DNA of 22,950 nt. Source: Rhodocyclaceae bacterium UBA5602 (lineage in GTDB: Bacteria; Pseudomonadota; Gammaproteobacteria; Burkholderiales; Rhodocyclaceae). The translations under genes and the position numbers were made by a program. A model generated the notes under the pieces. The model was not told the DNA's origin. It saw only the letters and a program-made list of their open reading frames with translations, and did no database searches. Below are positions 15,483 through 22,587 of this stretch, piece after piece (position 1 is the first letter of the stretch; the number at the start of each line of letters is the position of its first letter). The stretch is from contig DILC01000068.1 in the NCBI GenBank assembly GCA_002424865.1, positions 5,065-28,014 of the forward strand, given 5' to 3'.

Positions 15483-17621
15483 ATGAAAAATACTGAATCC
15501 AGCCTGTTGGGTGTTCATCCGGACAAGATCAAGCTCACCGCCATCCAGGCAGAGCGCCTGGGCGCATTGAGTGACGTTCCCGCCAAAGAGCTGATCGGCC
15601 TGACGGTGGCGCAGATCAGCGAAAAATTCCATTTCAGGATTGATCCCGCGCTGCTCTTCTTCCGCAAGATCTGCGGCAAGGTCGTCAAGAAGGATCCGGC
15701 TACCGGCATCGAGTACCCCGTGGCGTACGCGACCGTCCATGTCGAAGATACGGATTGTTCTTTTCTGGGGTATTTTCCCGTTGCAGCCAAATACTCGTGG
15801 TACTTCCCCTTCAAGTGCCGCCGGGAAATCATCGGTACGGTAAAGACCGACAAGTGCGGAAACTTCTGCGTGTACATCCCGCGCTGGGACATCGACTGGA
15901 TTCTCAAATGGCGCAAGGAGCGCCTGTGCTTTCCGGTCATCTTCGAACGGCCTTCGCTGGCCGACATCATCGAAGAACTGCTTCCCCCCGTGGTAATCCC
16001 CTTTCCCAAACCCGGGCCAGGCCCCGACCCCGGTCCTTTGTTGCGGCATGATCGCGGGCAACTGCTGGCCACTGTGGAGCAAAATCTGGGGCGCGATACC
16101 GCGCGGCGCCTGGGCGCGGCGTTGAGTCGCCTGTCGTTTGGCGCGAGCACGGTCGATGCGATGGACATGTTGCAGGACGATGCATTTGAAGCGCCGCTCG
16201 CGCCGCCCCTGCCCAGCGAGTTCCGCATGGTCGATCACCGCATCGACGCGCGCAAGGCGGCGCCGCCGCGCCTGACGATGGACGGCGTGCGTGCCAGCGT
16301 GGGCGCCCGCCTCAGGATGGATGTCGCGGCCTTGGACAGCTTTGACTTGCGCCAATTCATCGGCCCGTTCCGTCGCTGTGTCGACGTCCATATACCGGAG
16401 TGGGCGCCGATCATCGATATTCCGGATATCACCTTCCGGGTCACCCAGGACGTCAATGGCGACGGTGTCGAAGAGACAATCTATGCAGAAGGATTTTTCA
16501 AGGTGCGCTGGGATGCGGGTACCTTGCCCCCCGTCAAACTGATCGTCTCGCCGATGGCTATCTCAATCCCCGAATGCGGCGAGATCATCGACATCCCCTG
16601 CGGCAACATCCCTGCCATTTACCGTGCCGGGCGCATGCCGGTGCGCGGCGATGCCAGCATGTACGACCCGGTGGCCGGGTATGCGCTGCGCCCCAACCGC
16701 CCGCACCCGGCCGGCAACCCCGTCGACCCCTTGCCCAATCCGGATGCCCAGTCACCGTTCTATGGCGTCGTGCCGATCTACGGCTGTGTCGATGTGGGCA
16801 CCAAGGCGACGCAGTATCGCGTGCTGGACAGCTACAACGGCGGCCCCTTCCTGCCGGTGCTCAACCAGTCCTGGTGGGTGACGCGGCTGGACGCGTCGGG
16901 GATGGTGACGCAGTATCACCACGTGGTACCCGCCACCGGCGGCTGGTATGACATCGTGATTCCGAAAGGCGCCAACCCGAACGACTGGGAACCGCAGAAG
17001 CTGGTACTTGACTGGAATACCTGGCAGACCGGAAACGGCAAGCATGTGCTCAAGATCGAGCTGGGCACAGGTGGCGTACCGCTCTCCCCGCAACCTGCCA
17101 CGGATACGGTGGCGTTCCACGTGGACAACAGCTATCCGACGACGGGCTTCCAGGTGGAATACCGAAAAAATGGTGCAGGCCCGTTCCTGCCGCTGGTTTT
17201 CCCTTGTCCCGTCGTCAAGCGCGGTGCGCTGGCGCAGGACATCGAATTCCGGGTCACGTTCACCGCTTCGGCAAGCCATCTGCGCAACGTGACGATGGGC
17301 GGCGGCGGCTGTGGCGGCGGCGAGATCACCTACGTCTCGGGTGCGCCTTCCGGCTGGTTTCCGGCGCCGTCGCTCAATCCGACCGGTGTGGCGCATTGGC
17401 ACGAAACACCCGGCGACAACTCGGTGGCCATCACCGCCTTCTTCAACCTTGATGCCAGCGCGCTACAGGGCACCTATTCGTTCAGCGCCTGGGCGGCCAG
17501 TCGCGCCTTCAACCCGGCAGGCGGCGACACCGGCCATCTGCAAACGCCGATGTATGAATACGATCCAGCGGATATCCACGTCACGCCGTACTTTTTGTTT
17601 TCAGTGATCAACGCGGACTAA
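15483..17621 (+). CDS. Uncharacterised 712-aa protein with carboxypeptidase-regulatory-like domain
   Basis: The ATG at 15483 follows AAGGAGAAG. Residues ~62-155 resemble a transthyretin/carboxypeptidase-regulatory beta sandwich: ICGKVVKK ... YATVHVEDTDC ... GTVKTDKCGNFCVYIP. A Pro-rich linker follows (~169-186). A second region (~295-350) holds an EF-hand-like calcium loop, DVNGDGVEE at 323-331. The C-terminal half (~400-712) looks like repeated beta-sandwich units, with a Gly/Cys run near 620. No secretion signal is visible. The 109-bp gap to the 446-aa gene has no promoter I recognise, so the two are probably co-transcribed. Length and domain order suggest a structural or surface/assembly protein, but function is unknown. 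Confidence 0.85.
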   Translation: MKNTESSLLGVHPDKIKLTAIQAERLGALSDVPAKELIGLTVAQISEKFHFRIDPALLFFRKICGKVVKKDPATGIEYPVAYATVHVEDTDCSFLGYFPVAAKYSWYFPFKCRREIIGTVKTDKCGNFCVYIPRWDIDWILKWRKERLCFPVIFERPSLADIIEELLPPVVIPFPKPGPGPDPGPLLRHDRGQLLATVEQNLGRDTARRLGAALSRLSFGASTVDAMDMLQDDAFEAPLAPPLPSEFRMVDHRIDARKAAPPRLTMDGVRASVGARLRMDVAALDSFDLRQFIGPFRRCVDVHIPEWAPIIDIPDITFRVTQDVNGDGVEETIYAEGFFKVRWDAGTLPPVKLIVSPMAISIPECGEIIDIPCGNIPAIYRAGRMPVRGDASMYDPVAGYALRPNRPHPAGNPVDPLPNPDAQSPFYGVVPIYGCVDVGTKATQYRVLDSYNGGPFLPVLNQSWWVTRLDASGMVTQYHHVVPATGGWYDIVIPKGANPNDWEPQKLVLDWNTWQTGNGKHVLKIELGTGGVPLSPQPATDTVAFHVDNSYPTTGFQVEYRKNGAGPFLPLVFPCPVVKRGALAQDIEFRVTFTASASHLRNVTMGGGGCGGGEITYVSGAPSGWFPAPSLNPTGVAHWHETPGDNSVAITAFFNLDASALQGTYSFSAWAASRAFNPAGGDTGHLQTPMYEYDPADIHVTPYFLFSVINAD

Positions 17622-17649
17622 GCAAACTAAGCAACGGGCAAAAAGGCGT

Positions 17650-17679
17650 ACGCGCGGGGAACGGAAGTTTTCCGCGCGT
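17650..17679 (+). other. Strong RNA hairpin before the DUF1360-like gene
   Basis: Arms ACGCGCGGGGAA (17650-17661) and TTTTCCGCGCGT (17668-17679) pair over 12 bp, two of them G-U pairs, around a 6-nt loop. No T-run follows, so it is not a simple terminator. It ends 11 nt before the TTG start at 17691 and could limit or time translation of that gene, or protect the upstream mRNA end. Confidence 0.55.
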
Positions 17680-17690
17680 CGGGCAAACCC

Positions 17691-17996
17691 TTGGCAGACG
17701 GCAATCCCTGGTTTCACTTCGTTATCGCGGTTCTCGCAACGTGGCGTCTGGCGCGCTTTGTTGCCCGAGAGGACGGGCCGTTCGATCTTATCGTCAAACT
17801 GCGCGGACGCGTCGGCAGCGGATTCGCGGGGCAACTCATGGACTGCCCCTATTGCCTCAGCCTGTGGATAGCGGCGCCGTTCGCAGCGGCGCTTGCCGAT
17901 TCAGCCGCTGCGTGGATAGCGGCCTGGCTCGCCATCTCGGGTGGCGCTGCGTTCCTCGAAAACCTGCTGGAGCGCCTGCCGGGTTCTTCTCCCTGA
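17691..17996 (+). CDS. DUF1360-like small membrane protein
   Basis: A 101-residue protein. It has an N-terminal hydrophobic helix (FHFVIAVLATWRLARFV), the motif MDCPYCLSLW with a CxxC pair that is characteristic of DUF1360 proteins, and a second hydrophobic stretch (WIAAPFAAALADSAAAWIAA). It is probably inserted in the inner membrane. No ATG or GTG precedes the conserved region in frame, so the TTG at 17691 is the best start, though its ribosome-binding site is poor and a hairpin lies just upstream. It is the third gene of the cassette. The function of DUF1360 is not established. Confidence 0.75.
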   Translation: MADGNPWFHFVIAVLATWRLARFVAREDGPFDLIVKLRGRVGSGFAGQLMDCPYCLSLWIAAPFAAALADSAAAWIAAWLAISGGAAFLENLLERLPGSSP

Positions 17997-18020
17997 TCCA
18001 GACTTCAAAGGAGCATTGTC

Positions 18021-18320
18021 ATGTCATGTTGCGGACAAAAACGTGCAGCAGCAGCGTCAAGCGCCATGCATGGGCGCAGCCAGGGTTCTTCCCTGCCTTC
18101 AGCAAGGCCGACGCCCACCGCCGCCGCCAAGGAAATCAATCCCGGGCCGGGAGATGGCCTCGTTCGCTATACCGGCGACCAGCCCCTCGCGCTCAAAGGG
18201 CCGCACAGCGGGCGTGTGTACCATTTTGCCAAAGCAGGGGAGGCGGCAATGATGGATGCAAATGACATCGAAGCCATGCTGCGCACCCGGTTGTTCGTGC
18301 GTGACGCCGGTGGCGGCTAG
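18021..18320 (+). CDS. Small conserved-looking protein starting MSCCGQKR
   Basis: A 99-residue protein with an ATG preceded by AAAGGAG at 8 nt. It begins MSCCGQKR, continues through a Ser/Ala/Pro-rich linker (~9-38), and ends in a compact region (GLVRYTGDQPLALKGPHSGRVY split as GLVRYTGDQP and LALKGPHSGRVY) that may form a small beta domain. The ending DANDIEAMLRTRLFV is probably helical. I cannot name a function. It is the last gene of the cassette, 24 nt after the DUF1360-like gene. Its N-terminal Cys pair echoes the CC pairs at both ends of the 446-aa protein. Confidence 0.8.
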   Translation: MSCCGQKRAAAASSAMHGRSQGSSLPSARPTPTAAAKEINPGPGDGLVRYTGDQPLALKGPHSGRVYHFAKAGEAAMMDANDIEAMLRTRLFVRDAGGG

Positions 18321-18461
18321 AGATGGAAAATCCAACCGCTGATAGCGCGTGCCAAAGGATTTCGCCAGACCACGTTCGGTCTCGGCATAAATGGTGGCGA
18401 AGCGGATGTCGGCATCCACCATTTGGTTGAAATTTTCTTCATGCAGCGGAAGTAGGTTCAT
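18321..18461 (-). pseudogene. Possible N-terminal gene fragment
   Basis: On the minus strand an ATG at 18461 opens a frame whose first ~47 residues (MNLLPLHEENFNQM ... FATIYAETERGLAKSFG) have a protein-like composition. Beyond them the frame runs antisense to the 99-aa gene, where it is only a shadow. No ribosome-binding site precedes the ATG. I do not recognise the family. It may be a relic of a gene truncated when the cassette arrived. The rest of the 18321-18561 gap shows nothing else. Confidence 0.3.
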
Positions 18462-18561
18462 GAGGGGCGGCTCGCTTTATTTGATTGGGCGTTAGGTAAA
18501 ACCGGTTCGGCGTTTTGTTTCCGTTGTGCTTCCAATGGGCAGGTATTCCATTTCGGTTGAT

Positions 18562-18577
18562 CGGCATGCGCTTTGCA
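18562..18577 (+). promoter_or_regulatory. Sigma-54 promoter candidate for the HepT-like gene
   Basis: CGGCATG-CGCT-TTGCA matches the -24/-12 pattern with correct spacing of GG and GC, 54 nt before the ATG at 18632. I found no exact TGT-N10-ACA NifA site upstream. The -24 box is identical to that of the element at 13968. Confidence 0.5.
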
Positions 18578-18586
18578 TGGGTTCGG

Positions 18587-18612
18587 ATTAGTCAAACAAA
18601 TTAGTCAAACAA
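18587..18612 (+). repeat. Tandem 13-bp repeat in a 5' leader
   Basis: Two exact adjacent copies of ATTAGTCAAACAA lie between the sigma-54 candidate and the ribosome-binding site of the HepT-like gene. They would fall at about the transcription start and the first leader bases, and could be slippage or a small regulatory site. Confidence 0.8.
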
Positions 18613-18631
18613 AATTGTCGGGAGAGCTTGG

Positions 18632-19018
18632 ATGCTGAATGGTGCATTGTTCGCAATGATTGAAGAGGCCGCTGCGGCAGTCATGATTCTCACTGAAGAG
18701 GTCACGCAGCAGGAACTGCTGGCTTCGCGGCTGACCCGTGCCGAAGTGTTGCGCCAGTTGCGCACCATGGCTGACACCATGGACATGGTTCCCGCCCAGG
18801 CCCGCAGCCAGATGCCGGAGCTGGAATGGGCAGGCTGGGGCAGCACAGCGCATGTGCTGAATAAGGTATTCACCCAGGATGCGGATGAGCAGGGCAGATT
18901 TACAGAGGCGTTCAACGACGCGCTGTGGTTTGCGGTGCGCTCGCTCGTGCCCGCCACGCTGATGTGGCTGCGGGTATATCGCCAGAGCCAGCCTGAGTTG
19001 TTCACGTTTCAGGCTTGA
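18632..19018 (+). CDS. HepT/DUF86-like HEPN protein, active site apparently lost
   Basis: A 128-residue all-helical protein. ELLASRLTRAEVLRQLRTMAD and VPAQARSQMPELEW align with the DUF86 (HepT, HEPN RNase) pattern of a 'LASRLTxxAVLRxL...GEA...LPxxxRxxxPEIPW' type. At the place of the usual RNase motif RN-x4-H, this protein has GWGSTAHVLNK, without the arginine. It may be catalytically dead or belong to a divergent branch. No MntA-type nucleotidyltransferase antitoxin gene adjoins it. The ATG at 18632 follows GGGAGAG. A sigma-54 candidate upstream ties it to the nitrogen-fixation genes, pointing to a role other than toxin. It converges on the minus-strand nif operon. Confidence 0.65.
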   Translation: MLNGALFAMIEEAAAAVMILTEEVTQQELLASRLTRAEVLRQLRTMADTMDMVPAQARSQMPELEWAGWGSTAHVLNKVFTQDADEQGRFTEAFNDALWFAVRSLVPATLMWLRVYRQSQPELFTFQA

Positions 19019-19064
19019 TTATGCTTGATGTGGATTTGTCGGGCCTGGCCGAGCGGCGTCTTCA

Positions 19065-19231
19065 CTACGCGAGGTAATTCGCCACCACATCCGCAGTATC
19101 AACCAGTACTTCACCGCTGTCGATCTTCAGCGGATATTCGGCCACACCACCAGCACCAGGGTGCGGTTGACCGCAGCCACTTCATACTTGCCTTCCCTCA
19201 GTTCGCTTTCATCGCAGGCTTTGGCAAACAT
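19065..19231 (-). pseudogene. Rieske-type ferredoxin remnant, frameshifted with internal deletion
   Basis: The ATG at 19231 lies 1 nt after the preceding gene's stop and behind GGAAGGGA. It opens 34 codons (FAKACDESELREGKYEVAAV ...) that stop at 19127. The next frame continues VAEYPLKIDSGEVLVDTADV and ends in TAG at 19065. The two parts look like the start and end of a small Rieske/NirD-like (2Fe-2S) protein (~100 residues). The middle, which should hold the CxH and CxxH cluster ligands, is missing, with a frame change at the joint (~19135-19150). It was evidently the last gene of the nif-linked operon and is now dead. The Rieske assignment rests on two short ends, so it is tentative. Confidence 0.6.
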
Positions 19232-19232
19232 G

Positions 19233-19556
19233 TTATTCAATCCCTTCCATGCGGGCTTTTTCAATCACGGCCAGGCGCAGGCGTTCCATGACCGCCCTGG
19301 GGCTGGGGTCGAAATCCTGCTTGGCCGCCATGAGCGCGGAATGCACTGCGCCGGCTTCGTGCAGGGTCAGTGCCAAACGGCCGGCCATGTGGCTGGCATT
19401 GGGCATGACACGCAGGATCGCCTGCCGGTTCGGGTGTTCTTCAAGCGGCACTAGCGCATAGGCTTCTTCCACACCATTAAGGCAGATGGCGGCGCCGATC
19501 ACCTCAACCTTGCGGCCGTCTTCGGTGTGCTTGATAAAGGTGTAAGTCGTACTCAC
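19233..19556 (-). CDS. Uncharacterised 107-aa protein in the nifZ operon
   Basis: The start is GTG at 19556, behind GAGGTGA at 4 nt. The sequence begins MSTTYTFIKHTEDGRKVEVI, with a beta-rich first half (VIGAAICLNGVEEAYALVPL) and a helical second half (MAAKQDFDPSPRAVMERL). It has no Cys cluster, signal or membrane segment. It lies 23 nt after the zinc-ribbon-like gene. Its position suggests a role in nitrogen fixation, but I do not recognise the family. Confidence 0.8.
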   Translation of the reverse strand: MSTTYTFIKHTEDGRKVEVIGAAICLNGVEEAYALVPLEEHPNRQAILRVMPNASHMAGRLALTLHEAGAVHSALMAAKQDFDPSPRAVMERLRLAVIEKARMEGIE

Positions 19557-19579
19557 AAGTCACCTCGCATAAAAAATTT

Positions 19580-19810
19580 TCAAAGAAAAGCCGGTGTTTT
19601 GCGCGGGGCGTGGTCGGCCGTGACCGAGCTGATGCTCGTGTATTTGCCGACTGCGCCACACTTCAAACACTTGCCCTTGACATCGAAACCCTGCGCGGAA
19701 CAATCGTCGTCATATTTCTGCTTGCAGCCCGTCGCGCCGCATTCGCATTGGTACAGCGTGCCGTTGCATTGCAGATGGTTCACTTTTCTTTCGCCAGTAC
19801 ATAAAGCCAT
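19580..19810 (-). CDS. Eight-cysteine zinc-ribbon-like small protein
   Basis: A 76-residue protein with cysteines at 4, 15, 22, 24, 29, 37, 48 and 51, including CECG (22-25) and CLKCG (48-52). This spacing suggests one zinc ribbon plus extra ligands, or an Fe-S site. The ATG at 19810 follows GGAGAA at ~7 nt. It sits between two unassigned genes in the nifZ operon, with a 69-nt gap upstream. In that setting a metal-handling or Fe-S-handling role for nitrogenase assembly is plausible but unproven. Confidence 0.8.
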   Translation of the reverse strand: MALCTGERKVNHLQCNGTLYQCECGATGCKQKYDDDCSAQGFDVKGKCLKCGAVGKYTSISSVTADHAPRKTPAFL

Positions 19811-19879
19811 GATGGTTCTCCATTAAAAAACTGCAGGTTAAAAACTCGGTTTGAACATTGGGTTGGCTGCTTATCCCGC

Positions 19880-20365
19880 TTATCCTTGCGGACCTTCCAA
19901 TACATCCAGCGCCACCAGTTGTTCGCGTAGCGCCTCGCGGCCCCAGAAGCCATCCTTGCCTTCGAACAGCGGCTCGCCCTCCAGCGCGGCGGTCGCCTCT
20001 GAGTCTGACCAATACACGCGGCACAGTTTCACGCGCTGCGCCAGGGCGGCAGCACAGGCGTCGGCTTCACGGACGGGCGCGGGCTGGAAGTTGCCTGCGC
20101 CGAGCAGATAATCCGCGCGGTACAGGGGCGTGTCCCAGCCGTGCTGTTTGCCCATGTCATAGATGGCCGGAAATTTTGGCTTGGCCGTCGGCGATTCGGG
20201 CGTCTCACCCGCGCCTTCGAGCAGCTCGCGGACGGTCACGACATCGAAAATCTCCCATTCATCCCGCTCGTCGCTGGCATAGACCTTGCGCGCGAAATCA
20301 TCGGTATCGAAGGCGAACCAGGACCTGGCCCTGCCTTGGTCGGGAAATTCGACGATATAAATCAT
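19880..20365 (-). CDS. Uncharacterised 161-aa protein following nifZ
   Basis: The ATG at 20365 comes 17 nt after the nifZ stop, so the genes are probably co-transcribed. No strong ribosome-binding site precedes it, so translation may be coupled. It starts MIYIVEFPDQGRARSWFAFD and has two acidic, mixed alpha/beta halves joined by a Pro-rich link (ETPESPTAKPKFP, ~54-66). I see no catalytic motif, signal peptide or membrane segment. Function unknown; linkage suggests nitrogen fixation. Confidence 0.8.
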   Translation of the reverse strand: MIYIVEFPDQGRARSWFAFDTDDFARKVYASDERDEWEIFDVVTVRELLEGAGETPESPTAKPKFPAIYDMGKQHGWDTPLYRADYLLGAGNFQPAPVREADACAAALAQRVKLCRVYWSDSEATAALEGEPLFEGKDGFWGREALREQLVALDVLEGPQG

Positions 20366-20382
20366 GGTGAGTGGGTCTGTTT

Positions 20383-20778
20383 TCAGGCTTCGGCAGCATC
20401 GCCGGCCATTTCTTCCGCGGACTTGATGACGACGTTGTCGCCCTTGCCGATCTGGTTCAAGACATCCAGCCGGTCGGCGAATTTTTCCAGCACCTCGGGC
20501 GGCAGGTCATCCAGCGTGCATAACTCCTTGGCGCGCATGCCCACCTGGTAGCCGCGCTCCACCCATTCAACGCTATAGATGAAGTATTGCTGCAGGAAGG
20601 TGCCGATGGAGCGGACGTAGCCGACATCCCCCTTTTTCACCAGCACGTAGCCGACATCCTTGCCGGCAAAAGTGCCGTCGTTGCGCACGGTCGAGCGGCA
20701 AATGACCCGTTCGCCAAAGCGAAAGCGTGGCGGTTCGGCAAGTTCTATGGTGTCCGGCTCGCGATTGATGTCACCCAT
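20383..20778 (-). CDS. nifZ: Nitrogen fixation protein NifZ
   Basis: A 131-residue protein with the NifZ core. FGERVICRSTVRNDGTF (21-37) and VGYVLVKKGDVGYVRSIGTF (42-61) are followed by a QQYFIYSVEWVERGYQVGM segment (63-81). NifZ acts in the cytoplasm, helping convert paired 4Fe-4S clusters to the P-cluster of the nitrogenase MoFe protein. The start is the ATG at 20778 behind AAGGAG; an upstream in-frame extension to 20880 lies inside the amine oxidase gene and is rejected. Its ATG overlaps the amine oxidase TGA by 8 bp (ATGGGTGA), so the two genes are coupled. The ~40-residue C-terminal tail beyond the core is acidic. Confidence 0.9.
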   Translation of the reverse strand: MGDINREPDTIELAEPPRFRFGERVICRSTVRNDGTFAGKDVGYVLVKKGDVGYVRSIGTFLQQYFIYSVEWVERGYQVGMRAKELCTLDDLPPEVLEKFADRLDVLNQIGKGDNVVIKSAEEMAGDAAEA

Positions 20779-22390
20779 TGATTGCTCCTTCACAAGCGTT
20801 TTTCGTGACCAGCACGGTGTTGGCGGAAAACGCGAATTCGCGCCAGGCGGCGGCGAGATCACGGCGTATGGTTTGCACATATTCCTGGTCCGGCTTGTGC
20901 TCGCCGGGGAAATTCGAGATGGCGCAGGAGGTGCGGTTGAACTGCACCGCTTCTTCGATCAAGGCATTGATGAAACCATCAAAGGGGTCAAGCACATCAG
21001 GCGTCAGGGCAGAGCGGCCACGCTCGATGGCGATGGCGCTGACATCGAAAGGCAGGGCATCCAGTTCGCGCAGGGCTTCGCTGTAGATTTGCTCGACGCT
21101 GCCGAGCAATGCGCGCTGGGTCAGCTGATCCTTGTTTTGTGTGGCAAGGCCTTGGTTCAGCTGCAACCGGTAGCGCTGTAGCGCATTTGATCGTTGCGTG
21201 GAAACCCATAGGCTAAAGCGCGCCAGGCTGTCCTGATTGGCGTGGGCATGGCGGCTTACAGCCTGTTCGGGCTGGCGTGCGGGTTCTGGCATGGCGCGCA
21301 TGGCGCGTGCGGCCGCTTCCAGCGCGCCTTCCATGTAACCGCCCGCATAAGCGGCTGTTTCGGCGCCAGCCAGATGCAGTTTGCCGCCCCATTGCGCCTT
21401 GCGCAGCATGGGATTGCCATATTGCGGATGCCCGGCGTGCGGCGCCCGGTCAAGCGTGCTGCAGGTGTAGGGCTCGGTTGCCCAGTCATGGTAATGCTGT
21501 TCACCCTGTTCAAGTTTTGCGCCAAACCCGGATCCAAACACTTGCGCCATCTGGTTGTCCATCAGGATGGGCAGGCCATCGCGAAAAGACTCGCGCAATG
21601 CAGGCGAGAGGGCAATAAAGCCACCCAGCGCCGCCCGGCTTCCGTCCGCATCGCAAGCGTCATGAATTTCGCCGATGACCGCTTGTTCGTGGGTGACAAA
21701 GGCGTTGCCCGAGCAACCGGCCTCGCGCCAGACCGCCTGAGGGTAAGCGATGACCACCTTGGCTTGGTCGGACATCCAGGTGCAGGTCGCGCGCATGGCT
21801 GCGCGTACCTGGCCATTCAGCGGCGGTGCGAAATTGATGTGTTCTTCGATGAGGCGTGGCGGCATTGCCAGCACTACCTGTTTGGCCTGTATGGTTTTTT
21901 CTGTCCCGGCGCAGCGGAAATGCAGTTCTGCATGGTCGCCGCGATCGGCAATGGCAGTCAGCTCGTGGCTCAACTGGATTGTGTCGCCGGGCAAGGCGTT
22001 GGCGAGCGCGGCCACCAGCGTTGCCATGCCGCCTGTGATCCGCCGTGCGCCACCATGGACGGCTTCGCTTTCCATACGGTCGGGCGCCTTGTCCGGATCG
22101 GTGAGGCGCAGCACAACACCCGTATCGTGCTGAACGAAGCTGGCAAGGCCAAGCTCTGCCACCAGACGGCTAATGAGCGGCTGGGTTTCCGGCCAGTACC
22201 AGGTCGGCCCCAGGTCAGCCGTCAGGCCATTGCTCGGCAGGTTATTGCTCGTATAGGCCGACGACAGGATGCGCCCGCCAAGCCGCGGGCGCGCCTCGAA
22301 TACACCGAACGTGCGCTGCCCCTGCGCATGCAGGCTGCTGGCCAATGCCAGGCCACATAAACCACCGCCGACGATTGCTACTTCCAGCAT
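20771..22390 (-). CDS. Flavin-containing amine oxidase-like protein with C-terminal extension
   Basis: A 539-residue protein. The FAD-binding GGGLCG (8-13) and FEARPRLGGRI (31-41) are at the N-terminus. The closing flavin motif LAGAETAAYAGGYMEGALEAA lies near 341-361, the outline of a monoamine oxidase/FAD-dependent oxidoreductase. About 170 residues follow this, mostly helical, beginning near QDSLARFSLW, and are not part of the usual family. The start is ATG at 22390, behind GGAG at 8 nt; TTG at 22396 is too close to that site. It is the first gene of the nifZ operon. The substrate is unknown. Confidence 0.85.
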   Translation of the reverse strand: MLEVAIVGGGLCGLALASSLHAQGQRTFGVFEARPRLGGRILSSAYTSNNLPSNGLTADLGPTWYWPETQPLISRLVAELGLASFVQHDTGVVLRLTDPDKAPDRMESEAVHGGARRITGGMATLVAALANALPGDTIQLSHELTAIADRGDHAELHFRCAGTEKTIQAKQVVLAMPPRLIEEHINFAPPLNGQVRAAMRATCTWMSDQAKVVIAYPQAVWREAGCSGNAFVTHEQAVIGEIHDACDADGSRAALGGFIALSPALRESFRDGLPILMDNQMAQVFGSGFGAKLEQGEQHYHDWATEPYTCSTLDRAPHAGHPQYGNPMLRKAQWGGKLHLAGAETAAYAGGYMEGALEAAARAMRAMPEPARQPEQAVSRHAHANQDSLARFSLWVSTQRSNALQRYRLQLNQGLATQNKDQLTQRALLGSVEQIYSEALRELDALPFDVSAIAIERGRSALTPDVLDPFDGFINALIEEAVQFNRTSCAISNFPGEHKPDQEYVQTIRRDLAAAWREFAFSANTVLVTKNACEGAING

Positions 22391-22425
22391 TTTCAATGCT
22401 CCGTACTTGCTTGATGCTTATCCTA

Positions 22426-22441
22426 AGCAAGTGCTGTGCTA
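22426..22441 (-). promoter_or_regulatory. Sigma-54 promoter candidate for the amine oxidase-nifZ operon
   Basis: Read on the minus strand, TAGCACA-GCAC-TTGCT fits TGGCACG-N4-TTGCW except for A in place of the first G of -24 and A for the last G. It is 36 nt before the ATG at 22390. A TGT-N10-ACA site at 22563-22578 lies about 130 bp upstream, the normal distance for NifA. Confidence 0.42.
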
Positions 22442-22562
22442 GCACCGCATGTTTGCTTGCAATACGGCATGGCGACAGGCATTCACCGGCAGATGGCGAA
22501 GTCCGCATCAATATCGGGCGGGCTATTTGTCGGACATAACCCGCCACATGCGCAAGCGATTT

Positions 22563-22578
22563 TGTCGACTTCCATACA
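22563..22578. promoter_or_regulatory. Possible NifA upstream activator site (TGT-N10-ACA)
   Basis: TGT at 22563-22565 and ACA at 22576-22578 are separated by exactly 10 bp, the NifA site pattern. It is well placed for the minus-strand promoter and too close (10 bp) to the plus-strand -24 box. The six fixed bases mean that chance occurrence is not rare. Confidence 0.4.
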
Positions 22579-22587
22579 TACATGGGG

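Noticed and set aside
20779..20880. Upstream extension of nifZ
   Set aside because: It lies inside the amine oxidase coding region; AAGGAG supports the ATG at 20778.
21242..22360. Plus-strand frame opposite the amine oxidase
   Set aside because: No domain or start signal; the minus strand has FAD-binding motifs.
22563..22578. NifA site acting on the plus-strand promoter at 22588
   Set aside because: It is only 10 bp from the -24 box, too close for an enhancer-bound activator; it fits the minus-strand promoter better.
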